In this document: piece by piece, positions 1-5,702 of the stretch | Numbering within the stretch: position 1 is the first letter of the stretch | How the letters are laid out: each line of letters starts with the position of its first letter | Assembly: GCA_031270875.1 (NCBI GenBank) | Contig: JAISXC010000162.1 | Location: 1-5,702 of the forward strand | From: Desulfovibrio sp. | GTDB taxonomy: Bacteria; Desulfobacterota; Desulfovibrionia; Desulfovibrionales; Desulfovibrionaceae | Direction of reading: 5' to 3' | DNA: 5,702 nt | Translations under genes and position numbers: made by a program | The notes under the pieces: generated by a model | The model's database searches: none | What the model saw: the letters and a program-made list of their open reading frames with translations, nothing else | What the model was told of the DNA's origin: nothing

Positions 1-203
1 ACAAGCCCGACCAGCAGCGCCTCCGCCGCGAGACGCGCGAGATTGCGCGCCACATTGGCCGCTCCGCCGGGAACGGACCAGCGTTCCCGCACATGGGCCA
101 CGGGCACGGGCGCTTCCGGAGAAATGCGGTTCACCCGGCAGGCGATATAGTTGTCCAGCATGACATCGCCCACCACCAGAACACGGATTCCGCTGAAATT
201 CAT
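1..203 (-). CDS. hldE: D-glycero-beta-D-manno-heptose-7-phosphate kinase (HldE/RfaE type), N-terminal part only
   Basis: This PfkB/ribokinase-family kinase phosphorylates D-glycero-D-manno-heptose 7-phosphate at O-1 in the cytoplasm, a step towards ADP-heptose for the LPS inner core. Only the first 67 codons are present; the gene runs off the left edge. The visible start has the family N-terminus: a beta strand ending in [10 protein letters not shown] (residues 10-19), [10 protein letters not shown] (26-35), then [14 protein letters not shown] (45-58), which matches the substrate-binding GGAANVA segment of E. coli HldE. The ATG at 203-201 overlaps the stop of the upstream ABC ATPase gene as ATGA, and GGGA and GGGAG stretches lie just upstream, so translational coupling is likely. 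From this fragment I cannot tell whether the protein is bifunctional HldE (kinase plus adenylyltransferase) or the kinase alone (HldA/RfaE1). A different PfkB sugar kinase is unlikely given the [10 protein letters not shown] motif. Confidence 0.9.
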   Translation of the reverse strand, partial: MNFSGIRVLVVGDVMLDNYIACRVNRISPEAPVPVAHVRERWSVPGGAANVARNLARLAAEALLVGL

Positions 204-1672
204 AAGTCCCTTTCTCCCGACAACAGCGTCTTCAGACGCGCCAAGGCCTTTCGCTGCCCGGACGTCAGGGAAACGCCGCCGGGATCGCCGGCCGCGTCAT
301 CCGGCTCTCCCCGGTCGGCGCTGTCCCCGTCCGCCTCTTCACGCCCTCCCGGGAGCGGGCCGGACAGGGCAAGCAGCCTGTCCTCCGACATACCCGGCAT
401 ATCCGCCAGGCGCTTGAGCCAGACATCCCGGCTTTCGTCCTCGCAGCAGAGACAGCGCGCCTCACCGGCAAAGGCAAGCACCCTGCCGTCCGCCGCGTCA
501 ACGCCGCGCACGAAAAGCGCGAACGGCACTCCGGCGAGACCGGCGGCCGCGCGCGCCGCCGCGGCGGAAAAATATCCCGGAGCGCCGATAAAAAATTCCG
601 CGCCGTCCTCGGCCGCCCAGCGCGCCAAAAGCGCCCCGCAACCCAGCGCCAGAAGGCGGGTGAAGAGCGATTTTCCCCGAAACGCAGCGGAAAGGCTTTT
701 CCGGACGGCGCGGTATCCGGCCTCGTTGTTGCGCCGCAAGGCCGGAAAAACGGCCGCGAAACGCGACAGGCCGGCAACACGCACCGCCAGAGGCAGGGCG
801 TAATCCTCCGAAAGGCCCGAAAAGCCGCTGTCGCGCAAGGCATAGACGCGCGCCAGCAGGCCGCGGGCATGGAGCAGGCGCGCCGTTTTTGCGGAAGGCG
901 AACCCGGGTCTCCGGTAAAGCGCTCCACCACAAAAACGCCGCGGCCGCCGTGCGCCAGCCGCGGCAGACCCGGTGACGGGACGGAGGAAACAGGCGTGAA
1001 GTCGCGCTTCCGGCAATGCAGAAGGCCGTCTTCAAGAGCATAGACGGTGTCGCAGTATTCGGCCATTTTGGGATCATGGGTCACAATAATCAGGCACACG
1101 CCGCCCTCATGGCAGAGCGTGCGGAAATTCTCCATGATATGGCGGCTGGTGCGGGCGTCCAGGGCGCCGGTGGGCTCGTCCGCCAGAAGAATGCGCGGGT
1201 TGTTGACCATGGCCCGCGCGATGGCCGCGCGCTGCTGCTCGCCGCCGGAAAGTCGGTTGCTGCGGTAGTGCACGCGCGCGGAAAGACGCACCAGATCAAG
1301 CGCCCGGATGACGCGCTCCCAGCGTTCCTGCGGCGGGATTCCCTCATAAATGAGCGGGAATTCCACATTTTCAAAAACAGTGGCGTGATCGAACAGGTTG
1401 GAGGACTGCATCACGAAACCCACGTTCACCCGTCTGAAAGCCGCCGCCTGCTCGCGGTTCAGCGTGGAGACGTCCGTGCCGAGAATGTCCAGCCGGCCGG
1501 AATCGGGCGGGTGCAGCATGCCGAGAACGTGCAGCATGGTGGATTTGCCGCAGCCGGAGGGGCCCATGACGGCGACCATCTCCCCGGCCCCGGCCTCCAT
1601 GTCGACGCCGCGCAGCACCGGGGCAAAGCCCGTGTAGCCCTTGTGCACATCTCTGGCGAGAATGACCGGCAT
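200..1672 (-). CDS. MacB-type ABC transporter ATP-binding protein with a C-terminal glycosyltransferase-like extension
   Basis: 490 residues. Residues 1-221 form a complete ABC ATPase domain of the MacB/LolD group: Walker [10 protein letters not shown] (37-45), Q-loop Gln89, signature LSGGEQ (141-146), Walker B ILLADEP (161-167), D-loop GALD (169-172) and switch His199 in VTHD. It should power the permease encoded just upstream, at the cytoplasmic face of the inner membrane. Stand-alone MacB/LolD ATPases are usually about 220-250 residues, so residues 222-490 are extra. Residues 245-436 follow the pattern of the N-terminal Rossmann half of GT4 glycosyltransferases: a strand GVFVVERF, then [26 protein letters not shown], later an Ala-rich helix followed by [13 protein letters not shown] Gly/Asp/Glu-rich linker (440-466) and a short basic tail follow. 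No donor-binding GT4 half is present. The start ATG (1672-1670) has AGGAG 8 nt upstream. The GT4 resemblance is my reading by eye; the ATPase call is secure. Confidence 0.93.
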   Translation of the reverse strand: MPVILARDVHKGYTGFAPVLRGVDMEAGAGEMVAVMGPSGCGKSTMLHVLGMLHPPDSGRLDILGTDVSTLNREQAAAFRRVNVGFVMQSSNLFDHATVFENVEFPLIYEGIPPQERWERVIRALDLVRLSARVHYRSNRLSGGEQQRAAIARAMVNNPRILLADEPTGALDARTSRHIMENFRTLCHEGGVCLIIVTHDPKMAEYCDTVYALEDGLLHCRKRDFTPVSSVPSPGLPRLAHGGRGVFVVERFTGDPGSPSAKTARLLHARGLLARVYALRDSGFSGLSEDYALPLAVRVAGLSRFAAVFPALRRNNEAGYRAVRKSLSAAFRGKSLFTRLLALGCGALLARWAAEDGAEFFIGAPGYFSAAAARAAAGLAGVPFALFVRGVDAADGRVLAFAGEARCLCCEDESRDVWLKRLADMPGMSEDRLLALSGPLPGGREEADGDSADRGEPDDAAGDPGGVSLTSGQRKALARLKTLLSGERDL

Positions 1673-1675
1673 ACG

Positions 1676-1682
1676 ACTCCTA
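1676..1682 (-). promoter_or_regulatory. Ribosome binding site of the ABC ATPase gene, overlapping the permease stop codon
   Basis: On the minus strand the sequence TAGGAGT precedes the ATPase ATG by a few bases. Its TAG (1682-1680) is the permease stop codon, so the terminating ribosome sits on the Shine-Dalgarno of the next gene. This fixes the ATPase start at 1672 and points to coupled, balanced synthesis of permease and ATPase. Confidence 0.75.
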
Positions 1683-2870
1683 CTCGAATCTCAGGGCGGT
1701 GACGACATCCATCCGGCTGGCCTGAATGGCCGGATACAAGCCGCCGCTCACGCCGATGGCGGCGGAAAACACAATACTCCCGAAACTGCCCGCCAGAAGC
1801 AGCCCGTAAGAAAAACCCGTATCCAGCAGCCATGCGCCGGTCTCCACCAGGGCCACTCCCGCGACAATCCCCAAAAGCCCGCCGGCCACGGCCTTGCAGA
1901 GGGCTTCCGCCAGAAATTGGGCCAGGATGTCCGCATCAGAACCGCCCATGGCCTTTTTCAGCCCGACCTCGCGGGTGCGGGCGCGCACGGCCGCAAAGGT
2001 GCCCGTCCAGATGCCGAAACCGCCCAGCATGAGGGAGACCGCGATGCCGAACCACAACAGGGATTCCACCCACATGAAGGTAAACCTGATGCGTTTGAGC
2101 TGATCCTCCTGGGTGATCAGCCGCACGTAGGGGGCCGACTGACGCTCGCGCACCACGGGGGGTATGGCCTCGACCAGCCCCGCCACGTCCTCCCAGCCGA
2201 CGGCGCGCACATAGAGACGGTTGATTTTTCCGCCGCCCCAGTTGCGATCAATCATGACCGTAAAGGGCAAAAAACCGTCCTGTCGCTGGGAGCCGAGCAT
2301 GACGCCGGTAATCACGCCCACCACCTCAAAGACCTCCCTGTCCAGAAACAGGAGCTTGCCCAGGGCGTCCCGCGCGCCGCCGAACAAATTTCGCGCGGCG
2401 TCAAGGCCCAGCAGGCAGACGCGCCTGCGGCCCTTGATATCCTCCGTCGTGAACAGACGCCCGGCCACGGCGTCCAGAGAAAATGTTTCGGCATAATTCT
2501 GGTCCACGCCGATAAAATTGACGTTCAGCGAGCGCTCGCCGGCGCCGTGCAGCAAAAAGCCGGCGCCGCCGCGTATGTTGCGGCTGACCATGGCCACGCC
2601 GGGCAACGACTCAAGAGCCTTTATGGTATCCGGGTAAAATTCGCGTATGGGCTGGCCGGGATACTGCCTGTCGTCCATAACGACATTGATGACGTTCACC
2701 CCGCCCATCAGCACCATGTCCTGGCCGATTTTATAGCGTATCTCGCGCCCGAGCACCGCGAGCACAATAAAGGCCGTTATGCCCAGGGCAATGGAGATCA
2801 CAACCCCGTAATTGCGCTGGCGCACAACCTGCCTCAGGCTGACGCGAAGAAGATCCGACATGGCGATCAT
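1680..2870 (-). CDS. MacB/FtsX-family ABC transporter permease
   Basis: About 396 residues with the standard architecture of a MacB/LolC-type mechanotransmission permease in the inner membrane. A cytoplasmic N-terminus (DLLRVSLRQVVRQRNYG) leads into membrane segment 1 (about residues 22-42). A large periplasmic MacB_PCD-like domain (about 43-265) follows, then segment 2 (266-291), the cytoplasmic coupling stretch RARTREVGLKKAMGGS (296-311), segments 3 and 4 (about 325-346 and 356-380), and the typical tail YPAIQASRMDVVTALRFE (379-396). It pairs with the ATPase encoded immediately downstream; two copies of each would make the transporter. In E. coli MacB both parts are one polypeptide, here they are separate. 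The substrate is unknown: lipoprotein, lipid, peptide or antibiotic export are all possible. I chose the ATG at 2870-2868, which has GGGAG 10 nt upstream (2885-2881). An ATG at 2861 is an alternative. The longer frame from TTG at 2942 is rejected because that TTG belongs to a promoter -35 box. Confidence 0.9.
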   Translation of the reverse strand: MIAMSDLLRVSLRQVVRQRNYGVVISIALGITAFIVLAVLGREIRYKIGQDMVLMGGVNVINVVMDDRQYPGQPIREFYPDTIKALESLPGVAMVSRNIRGGAGFLLHGAGERSLNVNFIGVDQNYAETFSLDAVAGRLFTTEDIKGRRRVCLLGLDAARNLFGGARDALGKLLFLDREVFEVVGVITGVMLGSQRQDGFLPFTVMIDRNWGGGKINRLYVRAVGWEDVAGLVEAIPPVVRERQSAPYVRLITQEDQLKRIRFTFMWVESLLWFGIAVSLMLGGFGIWTGTFAAVRARTREVGLKKAMGGSDADILAQFLAEALCKAVAGGLLGIVAGVALVETGAWLLDTGFSYGLLLAGSFGSIVFSAAIGVSGGLYPAIQASRMDVVTALRFE

Positions 2871-2913
2871 GGCGCGCTTGCTCCCAAAAAACACGCTGGC
2901 AACTGAATATATG

Positions 2914-2942
2914 AGCATACCCCGAAGCCGAGGGAGTGTCAA
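2914..2942 (-). promoter_or_regulatory. Sigma-70-type promoter for the permease-ATPase-hldE operon
   Basis: Read on the minus strand, a perfect -35 hexamer TTGACA (2942-2937) is followed after exactly 17 bp by TATGCT (2919-2914), matching four of six consensus -10 positions. Transcription would start near 2907, giving a leader of roughly 37 nt that contains the GGGAG Shine-Dalgarno (2885-2881) before the ATG at 2870. A TATATT on the same strand (2911-2906) is too far from the -35 box to pair with it. Confidence 0.6.
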
Positions 2943-2962
2943 AACATGAAAAGGCCCTCGGC
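2927..2962. repeat. Inverted repeat over the divergent promoter region
   Basis: Two perfect 8-base arms, GCCGAGGG (2927-2934) and CCCTCGGC (2955-2962), are separated by 20 bases. The repeat spans the minus-strand -35 box and ends a few bases before the plus-strand -35 box, a position suited to an operator. It has no T-run directly after the right arm and a large loop, so it is not a convincing terminator. It could also be chance in G+C-rich DNA. Confidence 0.3.
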
Positions 2963-2967
2963 CGGTG

Positions 2968-2994
2968 TTGACAATTTTTTCAAGCGGATATACC
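2968..2994 (+). promoter_or_regulatory. Probable promoter for lnt (and prfB)
   Basis: A perfect TTGACA (2968-2973) faces lnt. The best -10 candidate is TATACC (2989-2994), four of six matches but only a 15-bp spacer; TACCTA (2991-2996) has the ideal 17-bp spacer but a poor match. The start of transcription would fall near 3001, leaving a leader of about 34 nt. The two back-to-back -35 boxes of this region are 25 bp apart, so polymerases on either side would compete or be controlled together. Confidence 0.45.
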
Positions 2995-3034
2995 TAGTTT
3001 CCGTCAAGTTGCAGCGCATAGTACGGACTCGGGC

Positions 3035-4591
3035 ATGACAAACAGGTATATCCTCACCGGCGTTGCCGGCGCGGCGGCGCTCTGGCTCGGATTTCCCAAT
3101 GATCTTGCTGAAATGCCCCCTCTTGTCCTGCTCTGGCCTGTCGCCCTGACGCTGCTCGGCCTCAATGCCTCCGGCAAGACCGCCGCGTTGCGGGCAGGCT
3201 GGTTTTTCGGTTTTTGCGGCAGCGTGGCCGCCCTGTACTGGCTCGCCCTGCCCGTGCATAACGTGGGTGGCCTGCCGTGGCCGCTTGCGGCGGCGTGCGC
3301 GCTCTTCATCGCGGCCTGCCTTTCCTGCGTCAACGGGATTTTCTCCTGCGCGGCGCACCTGCTGCGTGAACGCCCTCCCCTGCTCAGCGCGTTCGCCCTC
3401 GCCCTTGCCTGGTATCTGTTGGAGCACGGCTGCGCGCGGCTTCTGGGTTTTCCCTGGCTGCCGCTGACCGGAGCCCTCGCCGCATGGCCCCTTCTGGTTC
3501 AGGCGGCGGACCTCCTTGGCGCGTACGCCCTGAGCGGCTTGTGGACTCTCGTCGCCCTGCTTTGTCTCGTCTTTTGCAAAAGCAAACGCTGCCTCGCCCT
3601 TGGGTTGGCGCTGACAGCGGTTCTCATGGTCTACGGCGGCCGGCGCCTTGACCAAAACCCCTTCACCGCCGATCCGGCCGGCCCGGAGAGCGTCTCCATT
3701 CTCATTGTGGAGGGCAATATCGACCAGAATCAGAAATGGATTCCCGCTTTTCAGCAGGTTTCGCTCAACGCCTATATCCGTCTGACCCGGCAGGGCCTCG
3801 CGGCCCTCCGGCAAAAAGACGCGCCGCTGATCGAAAAACCCCTCATTGTCTGGCCGGAAACGGCCCTGCCCTTCTTTTTTGAACATACGCCCAAATACGA
3901 TGACGCCGTGCGCGAGCTCACGGCAGACAGCGGCTGCCCCCTGCTGCTGGGCTCCCCGGGCCTGGAACTTGCCGCCGACGGCCGGCGCCGCATCTTCAAC
4001 AGGGCCTTTCTGCTCGCGCCGGCGGGAAACTCCGCGCGCACAGTGGGGCGCTACGACAAAACGCACCTGGTTCCCTTCGGCGAATATTTGCCCGACTGGC
4101 TCAATTTCGGCTTTCTGCAGGCCCTGCTTCAGGGCGTGGGCGTCTATGAGGAGGGAAAATCCAGCGAACCGCTGCGCCACGCGAAACTTGCCCTCGGAAT
4201 GCTTATCTGTTATGAAGGCATATTCCCGTGGCTGGCGGACGATCGCGTCAGGCGCGGGGCCAACATCCTGGCCGACATCAGCAACGACGCATGGTTCGGC
4301 AATACGCCCGCCGCGCGGCAACACCTGTATCTCACCGCGCTGCGCGCCGTGGAACAGGGGCGCTGGCTTTTGCGCGGCACCAATACGGGCATTTCCGCCG
4401 TAGTGGACAACAGGGGCCGCCTGACCATGCGGGGCGGGCAGTTTACGGCGGGCACACATTTCGCCCGGGCGGCGCTGCTGGAAAGGGCAAGCCCCTATTC
4501 CCGCCTCGCTCCTTGGATTTTTCCCGCGGGACTGGCTGTTTTTACGCTCCTGCTGCTGATCGGACGAAAAAGCCGCGACGACCGGTCATAG
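3035..4591 (+). CDS. lnt: Apolipoprotein N-acyltransferase
   Basis: Lnt is an inner-membrane enzyme that moves an acyl chain from a phospholipid to the free amino group of the N-terminal diacylglyceryl-cysteine of apolipoproteins, the last step of lipoprotein maturation before Lol sorting. The 518 residues match the family length. Hydrophobic segments lie at about 6-20, 28-43, 54-73, 84-105, 115-130, 163-180 and 186-200, with a final one at 493-510. Between them is a periplasmic nitrilase-like domain (about 219-470). The triad is intact: Glu275 in WPETALP, Lys342 in YDKTHLVPFGEY and Cys392 in ICYE. Trp235, Glu350, Tyr393 and Glu394 correspond to other residues essential in E. coli Lnt. The ATG at 3035 is preceded by only a weak GGA (3025-3027). 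The divergent left operon is also envelope-related; prfB follows 39 nt downstream on the same strand. Confidence 0.96.
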   Translation: MTNRYILTGVAGAAALWLGFPNDLAEMPPLVLLWPVALTLLGLNASGKTAALRAGWFFGFCGSVAALYWLALPVHNVGGLPWPLAAACALFIAACLSCVNGIFSCAAHLLRERPPLLSAFALALAWYLLEHGCARLLGFPWLPLTGALAAWPLLVQAADLLGAYALSGLWTLVALLCLVFCKSKRCLALGLALTAVLMVYGGRRLDQNPFTADPAGPESVSILIVEGNIDQNQKWIPAFQQVSLNAYIRLTRQGLAALRQKDAPLIEKPLIVWPETALPFFFEHTPKYDDAVRELTADSGCPLLLGSPGLELAADGRRRIFNRAFLLAPAGNSARTVGRYDKTHLVPFGEYLPDWLNFGFLQALLQGVGVYEEGKSSEPLRHAKLALGMLICYEGIFPWLADDRVRRGANILADISNDAWFGNTPAARQHLYLTALRAVEQGRWLLRGTNTGISAVVDNRGRLTMRGGQFTAGTHFARAALLERASPYSRLAPWIFPAGLAVFTLLLLIGRKSRDDRS

Positions 4592-4630
4592 GCCATACAT
4601 GTAATCAACCCGACAACACACAACAAACGT
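4592..4630 (+). other. lnt-prfB intergenic leader without a Shine-Dalgarno
   Basis: This 39-nt gap is A/C-rich and holds no purine-rich ribosome site before the prfB ATG. TGTAAT (4600-4605) matches five of six -10 positions, but no -35 box stands upstream at a suitable distance, so a separate prfB promoter is only a weak possibility. The lnt stop TAG (4589-4591) is in the same frame as prfB, and no in-frame ATG, GTG or TTG lies between it and the ATG at 4631. I see no terminator hairpin here, so lnt and prfB are probably cotranscribed. Confidence 0.4.
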
Positions 4631-5702
4631 ATGCTGCACCTCAGTGATTTGCGCGCCGCCTGCCAACCCCTGCTTCAACGCTTTGAAACCCTCTGGAGGC
4701 GGCTTTGACCCGGCTTCTCTTGAAGAACGCCTGAAGGTCATAGAAACGGAGATCTCCCGCCCCGACGCATGGGAAAAGCCGGAAGAGCTGACTCCGCTTC
4801 TGCGGGAAAAATCCTCCCTCGGCAATGAAATCGAACGGCTGGCCCGCCTGAAAAAATCCTGCGGGGACATGCAGGAATGGCTTGCCCTGGCCCTGGACGA
4901 CGACAGCGGGAATGATGAGGCGCTGGATTTTCTGGCGCAACAGCAAAAAGAGCTCGCGGCCATGCTGGACGAAACCGAGCTTGTCATGCTGCTCTCGGCA
5001 GAGGAAGACGGCAGGGACGCCATCCTGGAAATCCATCCCGGCGCTGGCGGCACGGAATCCCAGGATTGGGCGGAAATGCTTTTGCGCCTGTATACCCGAT
5101 GGGCCGCGCGACGCAGGTACGCGGTGGAGGAACTGGATCTGCTGCCCGGCGACGAGGCGGGCATAAAAAGCGTCACCCTGCGCATCGGCGGGCAGCACGC
5201 CTTCGGCTTTCTGAAAAGCGAGCGCGGCATCCACAGGCTGATACGCATATCCCCCTATGACGCCTCCGGGCGCAGGCACACTTCTTTTGCCTCAGTGGAC
5301 GTGATGCCGGACGCGGGAAACGAAATCGAGCTGGACATCAGGGAATCCGACCTGCGCATAGATATTTTCCGTTCCAGCGGCCCGGGCGGACAAAGCGTGA
5401 ACACCACCAGTTCCGCCGTGCGCGTGACGCATCTGCCCACAGGGATTTCCGCGCAGTGCCAGAATGAAAAATCCCAGCATCACAACAGGGAAACCGCCCT
5501 GCGCGTCCTCAGGGCGCGCCTGTACAATCTGGAAGTGCAAAAACGCGAGGCGGAACGCCAGGCCGAATACGCGGGCAAGGATTCCATTGCCTTCGGCAGC
5601 CAGATACGCACCTACACGCTGCAGCCCTACCGCCTGGTGAAAGACCACCGCACCGGTTGCGAGACGGGCGACGTGGACGCCGTGCTGGACGGACAGATTG
5701 AC
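4631..5702 (+). CDS. prfB: Peptide chain release factor 2, expressed by programmed +1 frameshift (3' end cut off)
   Basis: RF2 recognises UAA and UGA in the ribosomal A site and triggers peptide release. The zero frame from ATG 4631 gives 25 codons (MLHLSDLRAACQ... ending LWRRL) and stops at TGA 4706-4708. A +1 slip on CTT continues as GAC (4707-4709) into an open frame to the window end, 357 residues in total; E. coli RF2 has 365, so only about ten are missing. The order is a coiled N-terminal domain (1-120), EIHPGAGGTESQDWAEML (133-150), the recognition tripeptide SPY (207-209, usually SPF), the catalytic GGQ (252-254, bases 5385-5393) and QCQNEKSQHHN (275-285). Ser248 sits where E. coli K-12 has its unusual Thr246; Ser or Ala is the common state there. 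The slip site implies the family's autoregulation: scarce RF2 makes the UGA slow to decode and favours frameshifting. The only usable start before the shift is 4631, although it lacks a Shine-Dalgarno. Confidence 0.96.
4694..4709 (+). promoter_or_regulatory. prfB programmed +1 frameshift signal
   Basis: TGGAGG (4694-4699), a full match to the 16S anti-Shine-Dalgarno, lies 3 nt before the slippery codon CTT (4703-4705), which is followed by the stop TGA and then C (4706-4709). This is the same arrangement and spacing as the E. coli prfB site, where the internal Shine-Dalgarno also ends 3 nt before CTT TGA C, and the UGA falls at codon 26 in both. Peptidyl-tRNA-Leu slips from CUU to UUU, so reading resumes at GAC. 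Confidence 0.95.

Noticed and set aside
265..1077. Alternative minus-strand frames (270 and 172 codons) inside the ATPase extension
   Set aside because: They are Arg/Pro/Cys-rich and lack domain patterns, while the frame continuous with the ABC domain gives plausible strands and helices throughout. I see no sign of a frameshift in the extension.
1641..2906. 421-codon open frame on the plus strand opposite the permease
   Set aside because: It is antisense to a clear FtsX/MacB permease, is very rich in His, Gln and Asp, and has no membrane segments or known motifs; a shadow frame.
2871..2942. Longer permease start at TTG 2942 or ATG 2918
   Set aside because: The TTG is the first part of a TTGACA box and the ATG at 2918 lies within the -10 element. 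Both would be at or upstream of the likely transcription start, and MacB-type permeases normally begin near the DLLRVSLRQ segment.
2951..2980. Possible intrinsic terminator around GGCCCTCGGCC and the following T-run
   Set aside because: The T-run (2975-2980) is separated from any stem by the TTGACA box, the local stem is only GGCC/GGCC with a 3-nt loop, and no gene ends here; both neighbouring genes start from this region.
2939..4459. 506-codon open frame on the minus strand opposite lnt
   Set aside because: It lies antisense to lnt, which has an intact catalytic triad and full family length. The product is rich in Arg, Gly, Gln and Ala without recognisable domains, as expected for a shadow frame in G+C-rich DNA.
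4228..4647. 139-codon plus-strand frame bridging the end of lnt and the start of prfB
   Set aside because: It is out of frame with both genes, is Arg/Gly/His-rich and has no motif; a by-product of base composition.
4706..4708. prfB read as a pseudogene or sequencing frameshift
   Set aside because: The site has the conserved slippery CTT TGA C, an internal Shine-Dalgarno at the right spacing and the UGA at codon 26, as in functional prfB genes.

Overview
The window is a compact, G+C-rich stretch from the chromosome of a Gram-negative bacterium. An LPS-heptose kinase (hldE) and an apolipoprotein N-acyltransferase (lnt) imply an outer membrane with LPS and triacylated lipoproteins. Overall protein style and gene content would fit a Desulfovibrio-like (Desulfobacterota) host, but that placement is inference. 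There are five protein genes, two of them cut by the window edges. There are no RNA genes, mobile elements or CRISPR, and no gene-free stretch longer than about 165 bases.

Left part (1-2942, minus strand): a tight operon reads right to left. It holds a MacB/FtsX-type ABC permease (1680-2870), its ATP-binding protein (200-1672) and the start of hldE (1-203). The permease stop codon lies inside the ATPase Shine-Dalgarno, and the ATPase stop overlaps the hldE start as ATGA, so the three look transcriptionally and probably translationally coupled. The ATPase is unusual: after a complete MacB-type nucleotide-binding domain it carries about 270 further residues, whose pattern resembles the N-terminal (acceptor-side) half of a GT4 glycosyltransferase without the catalytic donor-binding half.

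Centre (2871-3034): a divergent intergenic region with two outward-facing TTGACA boxes. The minus-strand one has an exact 17-bp spacer to TATGCT, so the longest reading frame of the permease, which begins with TTG at this very box, is over-extended; the permease more likely starts at 2870.

Right part (3035-5702, plus strand): lnt with an intact Glu-Lys-Cys catalytic triad, then prfB (release factor 2). prfB is interrupted at codon 26 by UGA within a classical programmed +1 frameshift site (TGGAGG, 3 nt, CTT TGA C); translation resumes in the +1 frame and runs off the window about ten residues before the expected end. The RF2 codon-recognition tripeptide reads SPY rather than the usual SPF.

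Together the left operon and lnt form an envelope-biogenesis neighbourhood (LPS core precursor, lipoprotein maturation, an export ABC pair); prfB is a housekeeping gene next to it. The strongest candidate for something little described is the ABC ATPase fused to a glycosyltransferase-like half domain.
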